From DATFVA01 sp963815785 (GTDB taxonomy: Bacteria; Bacteroidota; Ignavibacteria; Ignavibacteriales; Ignavibacteriaceae): DNA of 64,000 nt. The notes beneath the pieces are model-generated. The model was not told where the DNA came from. It ran no database searches and was given only the letters and a program-made list of their open reading frames with translations. A program made the translations under genes and the position numbers. The stretch lies in assembly GCA_963815785.1 (NCBI GenBank), contig CAWFHZ010000013.1:1-64000 (forward strand). Direction: 5' to 3'. This document shows positions 34,775 to 43,703 of the stretch, piece by piece; position 1 is the first letter of the stretch; every line of letters starts with the position of its first letter.

Positions 34775-36505
34775 ATGCAAGATGTTCAGCAAATTATTGA
34801 TAAGAATAAAGAAACACTGATTATTCCCGATGGCATTATCGTTATAGGAAAGGATAAACATGTTATAGTCTTTAATGAAGCCGCTTCAAGAATAACAGGC
34901 TTTAACGAAGATGAAGTAATTGGAAATACTTTTGAATTTCTATTTGAGAAAAATTTAGATGAGCGCAAATATATTTTTGAATCACTTGAGCAAAATTTAG
35001 CATTCAATAATCTTTACTTTAACATTACAGATAGTAAGGGAAACATTAAAAATGTTCTTGCTTCAATAACACCAATTAAAAGAGATGAAATTGTTTTAAG
35101 TGCAGTTTTTGTTTTTAGAGATACAAAAGAAATGCTTTCATTAGCGGAAGAAATTCAGGAAAAAACATCAGAGCTCATAGATCAAAAAAATAAACTTGAT
35201 GCGATTTTTAATAGTAATATTGAAGGGACTTTTACAATCGATAATGATTGGAATGTAACTTCATTTAATACATCAGCAGAAAAAATAACTGGATTTAAAA
35301 AAATTGAAGCAATAGGCAAAAAGTGCTGGGATATTTTTAATTCCTCTCTGTGTCGTAACGGATGCCATATGGAACAAACAATGCAAAAGGGGAAACCAAT
35401 GATTGGCAATGAATTAGAGATTTTGCAGAAAGGCGGACAAAGAGTTCCAATTCGTGTAAACTCAAATATTCTAATCAATAATAAAAACGAAAAAATTGGT
35501 GCAGTTGAAACCTTTATCGATATCTCTGAAATTAAAAATCTTTCCGCGCATTTAAGTGAATTTTTTAAGTACGAAAATATTGTTGGTAGAAATAAAGAAA
35601 TCAAACAAATTATTTCTGTTCTGGAAAGCGTTTCTCAAACCGATACCTCAGTTTTGATTACAGGTGAAAGTGGAACCGGGAAAGAATTAGCCGCCCGTGC
35701 AATTCATCTAAACAGCTCAAGAAAAACGACTCCATTTATAGCCGTTAACTGCAGTGCGTTTGCTGAATCGCTGATAGAAAGTGAATTGTTTGGGCACGAG
35801 AAAGGAGCTTTTACCGGCGCTATTAAAACTAAAATTGGAAAATTTGAGTTGGCAAAAGGAGGAACTTTATTTCTTGATGAAATTGGAGATCTTTCTAAAG
35901 GCGTGCAGACTAAATTTCTTAGAGTTTTGGAAACACGCGAGTTTGAAAGAGTTGGCGGCAATAAGAGTATAAAGCTTGATGCACGAATTATTGCAGCGAC
36001 AAACAAAGATCTAGCAAATGAAATTACTGCTGGTAGATTTCGTGAAGATTTATTTTACAGGATAAATGTAATTAATATTCAACTACCACCATTAAGAGAC
36101 AGGATGGATGATTTTCCATTATTAGTAAATCATTTTATAGAAAGATTTAATGAAAAGTTTAATAAAAATATAAAACAATTTTCTTCTGGTGCTTATGATA
36201 TTCTTATGGATTATGATTGGCCAGGAAATATAAGAGAATTAGAAAATGTTATCGAACATTGTTTTGTACTATGTGACGGAGAAATTATTCAAGTTGAATG
36301 CATGCCTAAAAGATTACGAGAACAAAAGAGTAAAATAAATACTCCAGATAAAAAAAATTCAAAAAATGGGTTTCAAGATGCAGAACGGGAGCTAATAATC
36401 TCTGTTTTAGAAAAGAATAACTGGAATCGAACGAAAGCATCAGCAGAATTGGAGATAAATCCATCAACGCTTTGGAGAAAGATGAAGAAGCTTGAAATCA
36501 ATTAG
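34775..36505 (+). CDS. sigma-54-dependent activator with two PAS domains
   Basis: A 576-residue enhancer-binding protein. I place the start at ATG 34775 (MQDVQQIIDKNKE) because the longer frame from 34676 reads through the TGCA dyads. PAS1 spans about residues 10-120. PAS2 (about 140-260) carries a Cys group: CWDIFNSSLCRNGCHMEQ. The AAA+ domain has GESGTGKELAARAIH, the sigma-54-contacting GAFTGA loop and LFLDEIGDLS. A Fis-type HTH ends the protein (NRTKASAELEINPSTLWRKM). It is divergent from the NifX/ATPase run. In Desulfovibrio the orange-protein operons are likewise controlled by a neighbouring sigma-54 activator. Confidence 0.92.
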   Translation: MQDVQQIIDKNKETLIIPDGIIVIGKDKHVIVFNEAASRITGFNEDEVIGNTFEFLFEKNLDERKYIFESLEQNLAFNNLYFNITDSKGNIKNVLASITPIKRDEIVLSAVFVFRDTKEMLSLAEEIQEKTSELIDQKNKLDAIFNSNIEGTFTIDNDWNVTSFNTSAEKITGFKKIEAIGKKCWDIFNSSLCRNGCHMEQTMQKGKPMIGNELEILQKGGQRVPIRVNSNILINNKNEKIGAVETFIDISEIKNLSAHLSEFFKYENIVGRNKEIKQIISVLESVSQTDTSVLITGESGTGKELAARAIHLNSSRKTTPFIAVNCSAFAESLIESELFGHEKGAFTGAIKTKIGKFELAKGGTLFLDEIGDLSKGVQTKFLRVLETREFERVGGNKSIKLDARIIAATNKDLANEITAGRFREDLFYRINVINIQLPPLRDRMDDFPLLVNHFIERFNEKFNKNIKQFSSGAYDILMDYDWPGNIRELENVIEHCFVLCDGEIIQVECMPKRLREQKSKINTPDKKNSKNGFQDAERELIISVLEKNNWNRTKASAELEINPSTLWRKMKKLEIN

Positions 36506-36585
36506 GCTAATAATTTAAATTGTCGGATAAAATGTATTAATTCTATCAAATCTGGATTGTGAATCAAGAATGTAAAAAGAATCTT

Positions 36586-38052
36586 TTAATTTTCTCTTGC
36601 TAAAAGTTTTTCCGCCTCTTTTCTGATTAATATCCAGGCGTTTTTCACGTGTCTTTCTTCAGTTCTCAAACCTGATATTGAAATCCTGATAACATATTTA
36701 TTATGAAGTTTAGTGTGAGAGATAAAGAGTTTGCCTGTCCCGTTTATTACGTTAAGCAATTCTTCATTTAAATTATTTAACTCCTCATCTTCAGTAATAC
36801 CCGAAGGATGAAATCTGAAACAGACTACTCCAAAATTAACAGGAGCCATTCGTTCAAATTTTGGATACGCATCAATCCATTCTGCAAATAATTTTGCGAG
36901 ACGAAGATGTTCGCGGAGAATATCTATTATTCCGTTTACTCCGAAATAACGGATAACAAACCATAGTTTTAATGAACGGAATCTTCTTCCAAGTTGAACC
37001 CCGTAATCCATCAGATTTTCTACTTCACTATCTTCATTCGTTCTTAAATATTCAGGTACAAGACTGAATGCCCGCTTAAGTACATCCGGTTTCTTTGTAT
37101 AAAAAGCACTTAAATCAATAGGAGTAAACATCCATTTGTGAGGATTGACCACTATTGAGTCTGCCTGGTTTATTCCGTCAAGAATGTATTTCATTTCAGG
37201 AACTATTGCAGCTGTGCCGCCATACGCCGCATCAACATGCAGCCAGATATTTTCCTTAGCACAGATCTCCCCAATTTCTTTAACACTATCTATACTTGTT
37301 GTTGATGTAGTACCAACAGTAGCAACAACACAAAAAGGCAGCCAGTCATTTTGTTTATCCTCTTCTACTGCATTTTGTAATACAGCAGGTATCATTCTGT
37401 AATCTTTATCAACGGGTATTTTTCTTATACCTTCAAGCCCGATACCAAGAGTGATAGCTGCTTTATCAATTGATGAATGAGCCTGTTCCGAGCAATACAA
37501 ACGCAGCCTGGGAATATCTTTTCTTCCACTCATTCCTTTTTCTCTTATATGAAGATCCGGAATTTGTTCCCTTGCTGCTGCAATTGCGTGAAGTGAACTT
37601 ACTGATGCAGTATCATAAATAATTCCCCAAAAGTCATCAGGAATTCCGATCATTTGCTTGAGCCAGTTTAATGTCACTCTTTCAAGCTCAACCGAAGACG
37701 GAGCTGTCCGCCAGAGCATTCCGTTAACATTAAACGCTGCACTTACAAGTTCTGCCAGAACTCCCGGTGAACTTGAAGTCGAATTAAAATAAGCCATAAA
37801 ATCAGGATGGTTCCAGTGAGTCATTCCGGGTATTATTATTTTATCTAAATCAGAAATAATTGCATCCATTGATTGAGAATTTTCAGGCGGATTTGCAGGA
37901 AGCTGATGCTGAATATCTCCCGGTTTAATCGAAGGCAGAACGGAATATTCTTCAATTTTTTCAAAGTAATTAGCAACCCAGTCAATTAATTTATAGCCAT
38001 AAGATTGAAAATCTTCAGGGAGCATATCTTTGTTTTTCTTTTTATTCTCCAT
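36586..38052 (-). CDS. PLP-dependent aromatic-L-amino-acid decarboxylase family protein
   Basis: A 488-residue group II decarboxylase. I use ATG at 38052 (MENKKKNKD), preceded by AAGGATGG; a GTG at 38082 gives an unlikely extension. Family marks: THWNHPDFMAYFNSTSSSPG near the N-terminus, YDTASVSSLHAIAAAREQ, VATVGTTSTTSIDSV, LHVDAAYGG with the PLP-pairing Asp, and the Schiff-base Lys in VVNPHKWMFTPID. The substrate may be tyrosine, tryptophan or a related amino acid. The neighbours give no hint. Confidence 0.92.
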   Translation of the reverse strand: MENKKKNKDMLPEDFQSYGYKLIDWVANYFEKIEEYSVLPSIKPGDIQHQLPANPPENSQSMDAIISDLDKIIIPGMTHWNHPDFMAYFNSTSSSPGVLAELVSAAFNVNGMLWRTAPSSVELERVTLNWLKQMIGIPDDFWGIIYDTASVSSLHAIAAAREQIPDLHIREKGMSGRKDIPRLRLYCSEQAHSSIDKAAITLGIGLEGIRKIPVDKDYRMIPAVLQNAVEEDKQNDWLPFCVVATVGTTSTTSIDSVKEIGEICAKENIWLHVDAAYGGTAAIVPEMKYILDGINQADSIVVNPHKWMFTPIDLSAFYTKKPDVLKRAFSLVPEYLRTNEDSEVENLMDYGVQLGRRFRSLKLWFVIRYFGVNGIIDILREHLRLAKLFAEWIDAYPKFERMAPVNFGVVCFRFHPSGITEDEELNNLNEELLNVINGTGKLFISHTKLHNKYVIRISISGLRTEERHVKNAWILIRKEAEKLLAREN

Positions 38053-38137
38053 TTTACCCATCCTTTTTTGCGTTAAAATCACCTACAAATTAATAAATCA
38101 TTTGTTCAATTATTACAGTTTTTAATGAAAGGGAGAA

Positions 38138-39454
38138 TCAGTCCTCTGGGGGCATATGAAGATGAGTCGTAGTTTGTAACCCTTTGGATACTTCAGGAAT
38201 TATTCCTTTATCGACATAAACTGGTCTTACAAGGACTCTTAAAGAAGGTAGAACTTTCGCAAATGCAACTGCACCTATAAGAACAGTTAATCCACTAAGC
38301 AGAAGTGTAGCTGGTGTACCAATCCTGCTAGCTAAAATTCCTGCAATCAGACTTCCAAAAGGTGCGGCTCCCATAAATGCTGTAACATAAAGACTCATCA
38401 CCCGGCCCCTTTTATCATCGTCAACAATAGTCTGAAGCATTGTATTACATGAAGCCATTTGAACCATCATACCAAAACCAGTGAATAGCATCAGGAATAA
38501 AGATAAAGGAATGTTTCTTGAAAAAGAAAATAAAACAAGGCTCACACCGAATATCCCGGAAGCATAATAAATCCATTTTCCAAGACCAATAACAGTTTTT
38601 CTCGAAGCCAGATACAATGCTCCTGTCACTGCCCCTATACCAATTGCTCCCATCAAAAATCCAAGCGTACTTGCATTTCCATGAAGTACATCACGAGCAA
38701 TTACAGGCATCAGAACTGTATACGGCATTCCGGCAAGACTGGCAACCGCTATCATCAACAGCAGGGCACGGATTGGTTTAAAATTATAAGAATATTTAAT
38801 TCCTTCTTTTAGTTCGGTTAATACTTTTTTCTTTACCAGGATTCTATTTTTCTTTTTTATCTTCATCGCAAGTAAAGCACCGATTACTGTTATGTAGCTT
38901 ATAGCGTTAATAAGGAAACACATCCCCTCTCCAACTGAAGATATAAGAAAACCAGCGATAGTGGGTCCGATTAATCTGGCGGAATTGAACATTGAGGAAT
39001 TTAATGCAATGGCATTTGGCAGATCTTTTTTATCTTCAACCATTTCAATTACAAAACTCTGCCTGGTAGGCATATCAAAAGCATTAATGATCCCAGCGAC
39101 AATGCTCAATAAAATTATTGGCCAAATTGTTATTTGATGACTTAAAGTCAGGTATGCAAGAATAAAAGCCTGAGCCATTGAGAGAGTCTGGGTAGTTAAA
39201 ATAATTTTATGGTTATCATATTTGTCGGCAAACACCCCGGCAAATGTTGCAAATAAGAATGTTGGAATCTGGCTGGCAAAACCAACAATCCCAAGAAGAA
39301 AAGCAGAATCAGTTAACTTATAGACGAGCCAGCCAAGTGCAATCTGCTGCATCCAGGTTCCGATAAGTGAAATTGCCTGTCCGCCAAAAAATAATCTGTA
39401 ATTCCGATGGCGCAGTGCGCGAAGAACGAGTTTAATCCCAGAGTTTTGAAACAA
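38138..39454 (-). CDS. MFS exporter (EntS/DUF894-like)
   Basis: A 438-residue inner-membrane protein with 12 predicted helices. Marks are NYRLFFGGQAISLIGTWMQQIALGWLVYKL at the start (given here only as pattern: a Gly-Gln-x2-Ser-x2-Gly motif), DKYDNHKIILTTQ in the cytosolic loop and DDDKRGRVMSLYVTAFMG in the second half. The family exports siderophores and drugs. It stands alone between the PLP decarboxylase and the DUF2156 gene. Confidence 0.85.
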   Translation of the reverse strand: MFQNSGIKLVLRALRHRNYRLFFGGQAISLIGTWMQQIALGWLVYKLTDSAFLLGIVGFASQIPTFLFATFAGVFADKYDNHKIILTTQTLSMAQAFILAYLTLSHQITIWPIILLSIVAGIINAFDMPTRQSFVIEMVEDKKDLPNAIALNSSMFNSARLIGPTIAGFLISSVGEGMCFLINAISYITVIGALLAMKIKKKNRILVKKKVLTELKEGIKYSYNFKPIRALLLMIAVASLAGMPYTVLMPVIARDVLHGNASTLGFLMGAIGIGAVTGALYLASRKTVIGLGKWIYYASGIFGVSLVLFSFSRNIPLSLFLMLFTGFGMMVQMASCNTMLQTIVDDDKRGRVMSLYVTAFMGAAPFGSLIAGILASRIGTPATLLLSGLTVLIGAVAFAKVLPSLRVLVRPVYVDKGIIPEVSKGLQTTTHLHMPPED

Positions 39455-39522
39455 TTTTCCCTGAAAATATTTTTATATGATGTTCACTGCAAATATAAAA
39501 TAAAAGGGATAACCGGGATTAT

Positions 39523-40482
39523 CTATTTACCTCCCGGATGAATAAGTTTATGTATTGCGAGTTGAAGTAAATTGCTTTCCTTTAATATCCCAAACATCGC
39601 TCCGGGACTGAATGATGGTCGTATGCTAATGTAATAATCACTCCAGATAGGATTAAATTTATTTTTAAAACTGAACAATCCTTTATAATTGTAAGCAAAT
39701 CTTAGAAGTCTTCCTCCTATATTTATCATAAATTCCTTTGAAAAAATTCTCGAACCATGAATTGTAAAAGGAACGGCACCCAGTGTCCAATATTTATATC
39801 CTTCTCTTTTTAATTGAAGAAAGATTTCATTTATTAAAGCTTCCATAACTCCGATCGGGGCGTTTATTCTGCGCAGGATTGATTCCGTTTGTACAAACTG
39901 TTCACTTTTATATGAAATTAGAATTGCTCCTAACCAAATGTTTTCAGGGCTGTTAAAAACAAATAACCTGTTACAATTTTCAAATTCTGTATTAAACAGA
40001 TATTTAAGCTGGGGTTCTTTACCATGCCTGCTGACCTTCCGGAATTCCTGGAGTTGCCGTGCAGATTCTTCAGAATAAAAAATTTCTTCAACTTTCCCGT
40101 TTTTCCTTCCCCTTCTTACAAGTTCTTTCAAAGAACTTTTCTTAAAATGATTGAAATCAAGATCCAGTATCGCCTCCCTTCCCATCCTGATTCCCTTATA
40201 TCCTCTTTCGTTCAAATATTTGAAATTCGTATGGTTACATCCTACGATAAAATAATTTTTTGCGTGTTGAATAATTAATTCGGAAACAACAGATTCAAAA
40301 TCCGTTTGGTAAGGAATTTTAACGTGAGTAAGCCACTTAATATTTTTATACAAATGAATCTGGAGATATTCCAATTCCTTTTTTTTCTGTCTGCAAAAAG
40401 CAGAAGGAATCGGTCCCTCAACAGATTGATCAGGTTTCCGTAGTGAAGTATTTACTTTGTTCTTTTTTAAAACTGATTTCAA
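39523..40482 (-). CDS. DUF2156 (phosphatidylglycerol lysyltransferase C-domain-like) protein
   Basis: A 319-residue soluble protein matching the catalytic domain of MprF-type aminoacyl-phosphatidylglycerol synthases, with a tandem GNAT-like fold. Visible marks: GREAILDLDFNHFKKSSLKE, WLGAILISYK, GVMEALINEIFLQLKREGYK and YNYKGLFSFKNKFNPIWSDY. The membrane flippase half of MprF is absent, as in many free-standing DUF2156 proteins. The substrate is therefore uncertain; aminoacylation of a lipid is the family guess. Confidence 0.82.
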   Translation of the reverse strand: MKSVLKKNKVNTSLRKPDQSVEGPIPSAFCRQKKKELEYLQIHLYKNIKWLTHVKIPYQTDFESVVSELIIQHAKNYFIVGCNHTNFKYLNERGYKGIRMGREAILDLDFNHFKKSSLKELVRRGRKNGKVEEIFYSEESARQLQEFRKVSRHGKEPQLKYLFNTEFENCNRLFVFNSPENIWLGAILISYKSEQFVQTESILRRINAPIGVMEALINEIFLQLKREGYKYWTLGAVPFTIHGSRIFSKEFMINIGGRLLRFAYNYKGLFSFKNKFNPIWSDYYISIRPSFSPGAMFGILKESNLLQLAIHKLIHPGGK

Positions 40483-40616
40483 ACCGGAAATGTTTACTTA
40501 TTTTTTAAATATAACTTAATTTTTGCATACCTTCGGATACTGTAGGTCACTTACATCTTGCGACTATTTTCTATAAGTTTCATTATATTTTAAATAAATT
40601 ATTAGAACTAAAATAA

Positions 40617-41201
40617 ATGAAAAAAATTTTATTTCTTTTTTCTATAACATTTTTATTAAGCGGCTGCGGTAACAAGTTTGATTTGAACGAAAAGGTAACG
40701 ACGAAAGATCTATCTTTTGTTAACCAGGATAGCTTAGAAATTAATTATCCTGAAATTATCAAAAATAAAATTGCAGTAATTGGTTTCATTTATACTCATT
40801 GTCCGGATATATGTCCTATGACAACTCACAATATGCAGCTTGCTGAGGAACAGTTATCTGAAAATGAGCTGAAGAATGTTAAATTTATTCTGTTTACGTT
40901 CGATCCGGAGCGGGATTCTCCAAATGTATTAAAGCAATATGCAAATGTTCGTGAGATGAATATGAAACACTGGGAACTCTTAACCGGAAACAAAAACAAT
41001 ATCGATTCACTGCTAAAAATATTTAATATAAAAGCTTTTCATGATGATACAACTTACAATGAAATGGGCGAAGCTTCGTACTTTATTATTCACACAGATA
41101 GAATTTCTTTAGTAGATAAAGATGGAAATCTGAGAAAAATATATAAAGGAAGTACAGCCAAAGCTGAAGAATTAACTAACGACATCAGAAATCTTGAATA
41201 A
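40617..41201 (+). CDS. SCO1/SenC/PrrC-family copper chaperone lipoprotein
   Basis: A 194-residue thioredoxin-fold protein with a lipoprotein signal (LFSITFLLSGCG, lipobox Cys near 17). The copper ligands are the Cys-x3-Cys of THCPDICPMTTHN near residue 61 and the later His in FIIHTDRISLV. It delivers Cu to the CuA site of cytochrome oxidase or acts as a thiol reductant. The PCuAC gene follows 11 bases downstream, so the two form a copper-delivery operon. Confidence 0.93.
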   Translation: MKKILFLFSITFLLSGCGNKFDLNEKVTTKDLSFVNQDSLEINYPEIIKNKIAVIGFIYTHCPDICPMTTHNMQLAEEQLSENELKNVKFILFTFDPERDSPNVLKQYANVREMNMKHWELLTGNKNNIDSLLKIFNIKAFHDDTTYNEMGEASYFIIHTDRISLVDKDGNLRKIYKGSTAKAEELTNDIRNLE

Positions 41202-41212
41202 AGGAAAAATAA

Positions 41213-41614
41213 ATGAAACTAGTTTTGTTATCTATCTTATTTCTTTTCCAAAATGGAAATAACATAACCGTTAAAAATACCTGGATGCGCCCTGCACCCG
41301 AAAGCTTTAACACGGCTGTCTATTGTACAATAATTAATTCAGGCAATAACCCAGATACATTATATAAAGTAACTTCAGGTATCTCGGATGATATCCAGAT
41401 TCATGAAACATATAAAAAAGATGATATGATGGGAATGAGACAGGTTAAAAATCTTGTTGTTGCTCCTCATGATTCGCTTGTTTTTAAACCGGGTGGTTAC
41501 CATATAATGGTGATGAATCTGAAGGAGAATGCAGTTATAAATAACTCTAAAAAATTCACACTTGATTTCAGAAAAGCCGGAAAAATTGAAATAGAAGCAG
41601 AAGCAAAACATTAG
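41213..41614 (+). CDS. PCu(A)C-type periplasmic copper chaperone
   Basis: A 133-residue cupredoxin-like protein with a short signal peptide. The copper motif His-x10-Met-x21-His-x-Met is visible as HETYKKDDMMGM followed later by GGYHIMVM. It hands Cu(I) to oxidase CuA or to SCO. It lies 11 bases downstream of the SCO gene, and the pair implies a copper oxidase elsewhere in the genome. Confidence 0.92.
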   Translation: MKLVLLSILFLFQNGNNITVKNTWMRPAPESFNTAVYCTIINSGNNPDTLYKVTSGISDDIQIHETYKKDDMMGMRQVKNLVVAPHDSLVFKPGGYHIMVMNLKENAVINNSKKFTLDFRKAGKIEIEAEAKH

Positions 41615-41630
41615 ATTGAATAATTTTATC

Positions 41631-41670
41631 AAAAAAAAAAACCTTCAGGCAATTCAGCTACCTGAAGGTT
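41631..41670 (-). terminator. rho-independent terminator for the leftward regulator operon
   Basis: Perfect 10-base stem (AACCTTCAGG at 41640-41649, CCTGAAGGTT at 41661-41670). Read leftward, it is followed by an 11-base U-run from the A-run at 41631-41641. It lies 22 bases past the stop of the gene at 41692. Confidence 0.9.
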
Positions 41671-41691
41671 TAGTAATATCTGAAAATAAAA

Positions 41692-42852
41692 TTATCTTAC
41701 AAAAAATTCTGCTACAATCTTGTTCCAGTTTACATCATTTAGTTTTTCTAGCTGCCCGACGGATAATCCGTCTTCAAGATATTCATCCCCATTTTTTTCT
41801 GATTTTAATATTTCAGAAAAAACAGTTTTAAACTTTTCAATATCTTCCTGGAAAAATGTTACTGCAGATTTTCCAATATGCATCTCTTTTATTTCGTTGT
41901 CTATATTCTCCGTATCTAAAGCACAAATCCAGTTTCTTTCATAAGGAGTCCGTTCCAGTGCATTAACATTATCTTCAAGCAGAGTATTTATTTGTGCCAC
42001 TTTTCCGCTGACAGGAGAATTAAATGTTATAGTTCGGTTACCCTGTCTGATGGTGAAGAGAGGCTGACCTGTTTTAATATTCATTCCAAGGTTTGGCAGC
42101 TCAAGCGAACCAATTTTCCCAATCATTTTTTTTGCAAAGTCATCTATTCCAACTTTTGCTATTCCATCCTGGTTTAAGCTAACCCAGGTATGATTTTTTG
42201 AAATAAAGACTCCGCCCGGAATTGAAAACTCTCCTTTGGTAAAATCGTTGGAAGCCGGCATATCAGTAATGTGAACTTTAGGTTTAAGCTGTTTCTGAAT
42301 TTTATCCTGTCTTTTAATATAAGCTTTCTTAACAAATTCAATAAGTTCATCTTCCGTAAACGGTTTTTGTACATAGTCCATTGCCCCGTATTTCATGGTT
42401 TCAACTGCGGTTTCTACAGAAGCATAACCGGTTATAATTATTACATCTATATCAGGTCTTATATGCTTAACAGATTTTGTAACTTCAACACCATCCATTA
42501 ATGGCATTTTAAGATCGGTAAAAAGAAAATCGTAATGATGCTTCTGGATTAAACCAAGCGCTTCCTGCCCAGTTTCCACAGTATCAACAGAGTAACCATC
42601 GAGCACTAGTATTTTTCTAAAGCTTCCAAGAATGACTTCTTCATCATCAACACAAAGAATTTTCGCTTTTGGATTTGGAACTTCTGCACGCTTCAGAGTT
42701 TTAGCTTCATTAGTAAAATCAAGTTTCAGGCTATCATCTAATACTTGTTTTCGCTCTTTAATTAGTTTTTGTTCAGTTAACCTTTTTCCTATCATACGAA
42801 TTAGAATATCCGCAATGACGAAAATGATTACTGCGAGTATAAATAATGCCAT
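41692..42852 (-). CDS. membrane-anchored receiver protein fused to a GcvH-like domain
   Basis: A 386-residue protein. A membrane helix (LFILAVIIFVIADILI) opens it. A CheY-type receiver follows (residues about 64-180: acidic pair Asp69/Asp70, phospho-acceptor Asp113, Lys163). A glycine-cleavage H-protein-like domain spans about 215-312: NHTWVSLNQDGIAKVGIDDF, ELPNLGMNIKTGQPLFTI and NSPVSGKVAQIN. The lipoyl-lysine position aligns with Asn272, so no lipoylation is expected. There is no DNA-binding domain. It lies 43 bases downstream of a paralogous receiver-GcvH gene, and the start has a strong AGGAGA site. Confidence 0.88.
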   Translation of the reverse strand: MALFILAVIIFVIADILIRMIGKRLTEQKLIKERKQVLDDSLKLDFTNEAKTLKRAEVPNPKAKILCVDDEEVILGSFRKILVLDGYSVDTVETGQEALGLIQKHHYDFLFTDLKMPLMDGVEVTKSVKHIRPDIDVIIITGYASVETAVETMKYGAMDYVQKPFTEDELIEFVKKAYIKRQDKIQKQLKPKVHITDMPASNDFTKGEFSIPGGVFISKNHTWVSLNQDGIAKVGIDDFAKKMIGKIGSLELPNLGMNIKTGQPLFTIRQGNRTITFNSPVSGKVAQINTLLEDNVNALERTPYERNWICALDTENIDNEIKEMHIGKSAVTFFQEDIEKFKTVFSEILKSEKNGDEYLEDGLSVGQLEKLNDVNWNKIVAEFFVR

Positions 42853-42895
42853 AATTTTTCTCCTAGGGATTTATTTTTTTATCTTCTTAAACAAT

Positions 42896-43702
42896 CTATA
42901 ATCTGTCAGAACTACAGGGAACTAAATGCTTACTTTCATAATCAAAATCAGCAGGAATAACACGGTAAAGCCAGCCTTCAAAAAAAGGATCTTTTTCAAT
43001 CAAGCTGATATTTTTTCTTAAAGCTTCATTTACTTCTACAATGCGACCAGATACAGGCGACAATATTTTATGCACCCTTTCATCAGCAGATTTCATTGTA
43101 GTGCAACTTATTCCCTGAATCAGCTCATCTTCAGGGCTCATAAATTCAATCTCTTTAATGGAATCAATTGTTTTCATAAAAAGATCACATACCCCAATTA
43201 AAACAGATCCTTCTCTTTCACAGAATAGCCAGCTTGAATAACCAAGTCTCATATATTTTGCCGGACAATTAACATACACTAATTCTGAAAATCTTTTTTC
43301 AATGGGCAGCTCTTTTATCCTTTTGATAATCTGTATATACCTGATGGTTCTGAAAATTGAATTCAGCAGTTCATCAACTGTAAATGGTTTGGGAATGAAA
43401 TCCACTGCACCTTTGTAAAGTGAATTAACAGCATTTTCTACAGTGGAATACCCGGTCATCATAATTACTGCACTATCAATATTTCTGTTATGCAGTTCAT
43501 CGAGTATTTGAAACCCGTTACCATCAGGCATCATAATATCACAGACTATAATCGAATAATAGTTTCCGGAAATTTTTTCAATTGCTGTTTTAACATTGGT
43601 TGCAATATCAACATTATAATTTTCGAGCGAACAAATTTTAATAACAGCATCAAGAATTACCTGTTCATCATCAATCACCAATATTCGGGGTATAGTGTTC
43701 AT
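42896..43702 (-). CDS. receiver protein fused to a degenerate GcvH-like domain
   Basis: A 268-residue soluble protein. The receiver domain (residues 1-120) has the acidic pair in VIDDEQV, phospho-acceptor Asp55, Thr83 and Lys105. The C-terminal domain, about 150-252, ends with the H-protein pattern SPVSGRIVEVNEALRK and EKDPFFEGWLYRVIPADF. The lipoyl-lysine site aligns with Glu208. It lacks the membrane anchor of the paralogue downstream. Its start lies 1 base from the kinase stop at 43704, so kinase and receiver are translated together. Confidence 0.88.
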   Translation of the reverse strand: MNTIPRILVIDDEQVILDAVIKICSLENYNVDIATNVKTAIEKISGNYYSIIVCDIMMPDGNGFQILDELHNRNIDSAVIMMTGYSTVENAVNSLYKGAVDFIPKPFTVDELLNSIFRTIRYIQIIKRIKELPIEKRFSELVYVNCPAKYMRLGYSSWLFCEREGSVLIGVCDLFMKTIDSIKEIEFMSPEDELIQGISCTTMKSADERVHKILSPVSGRIVEVNEALRKNISLIEKDPFFEGWLYRVIPADFDYESKHLVPCSSDRL

Positions 43703-43703
43703 G

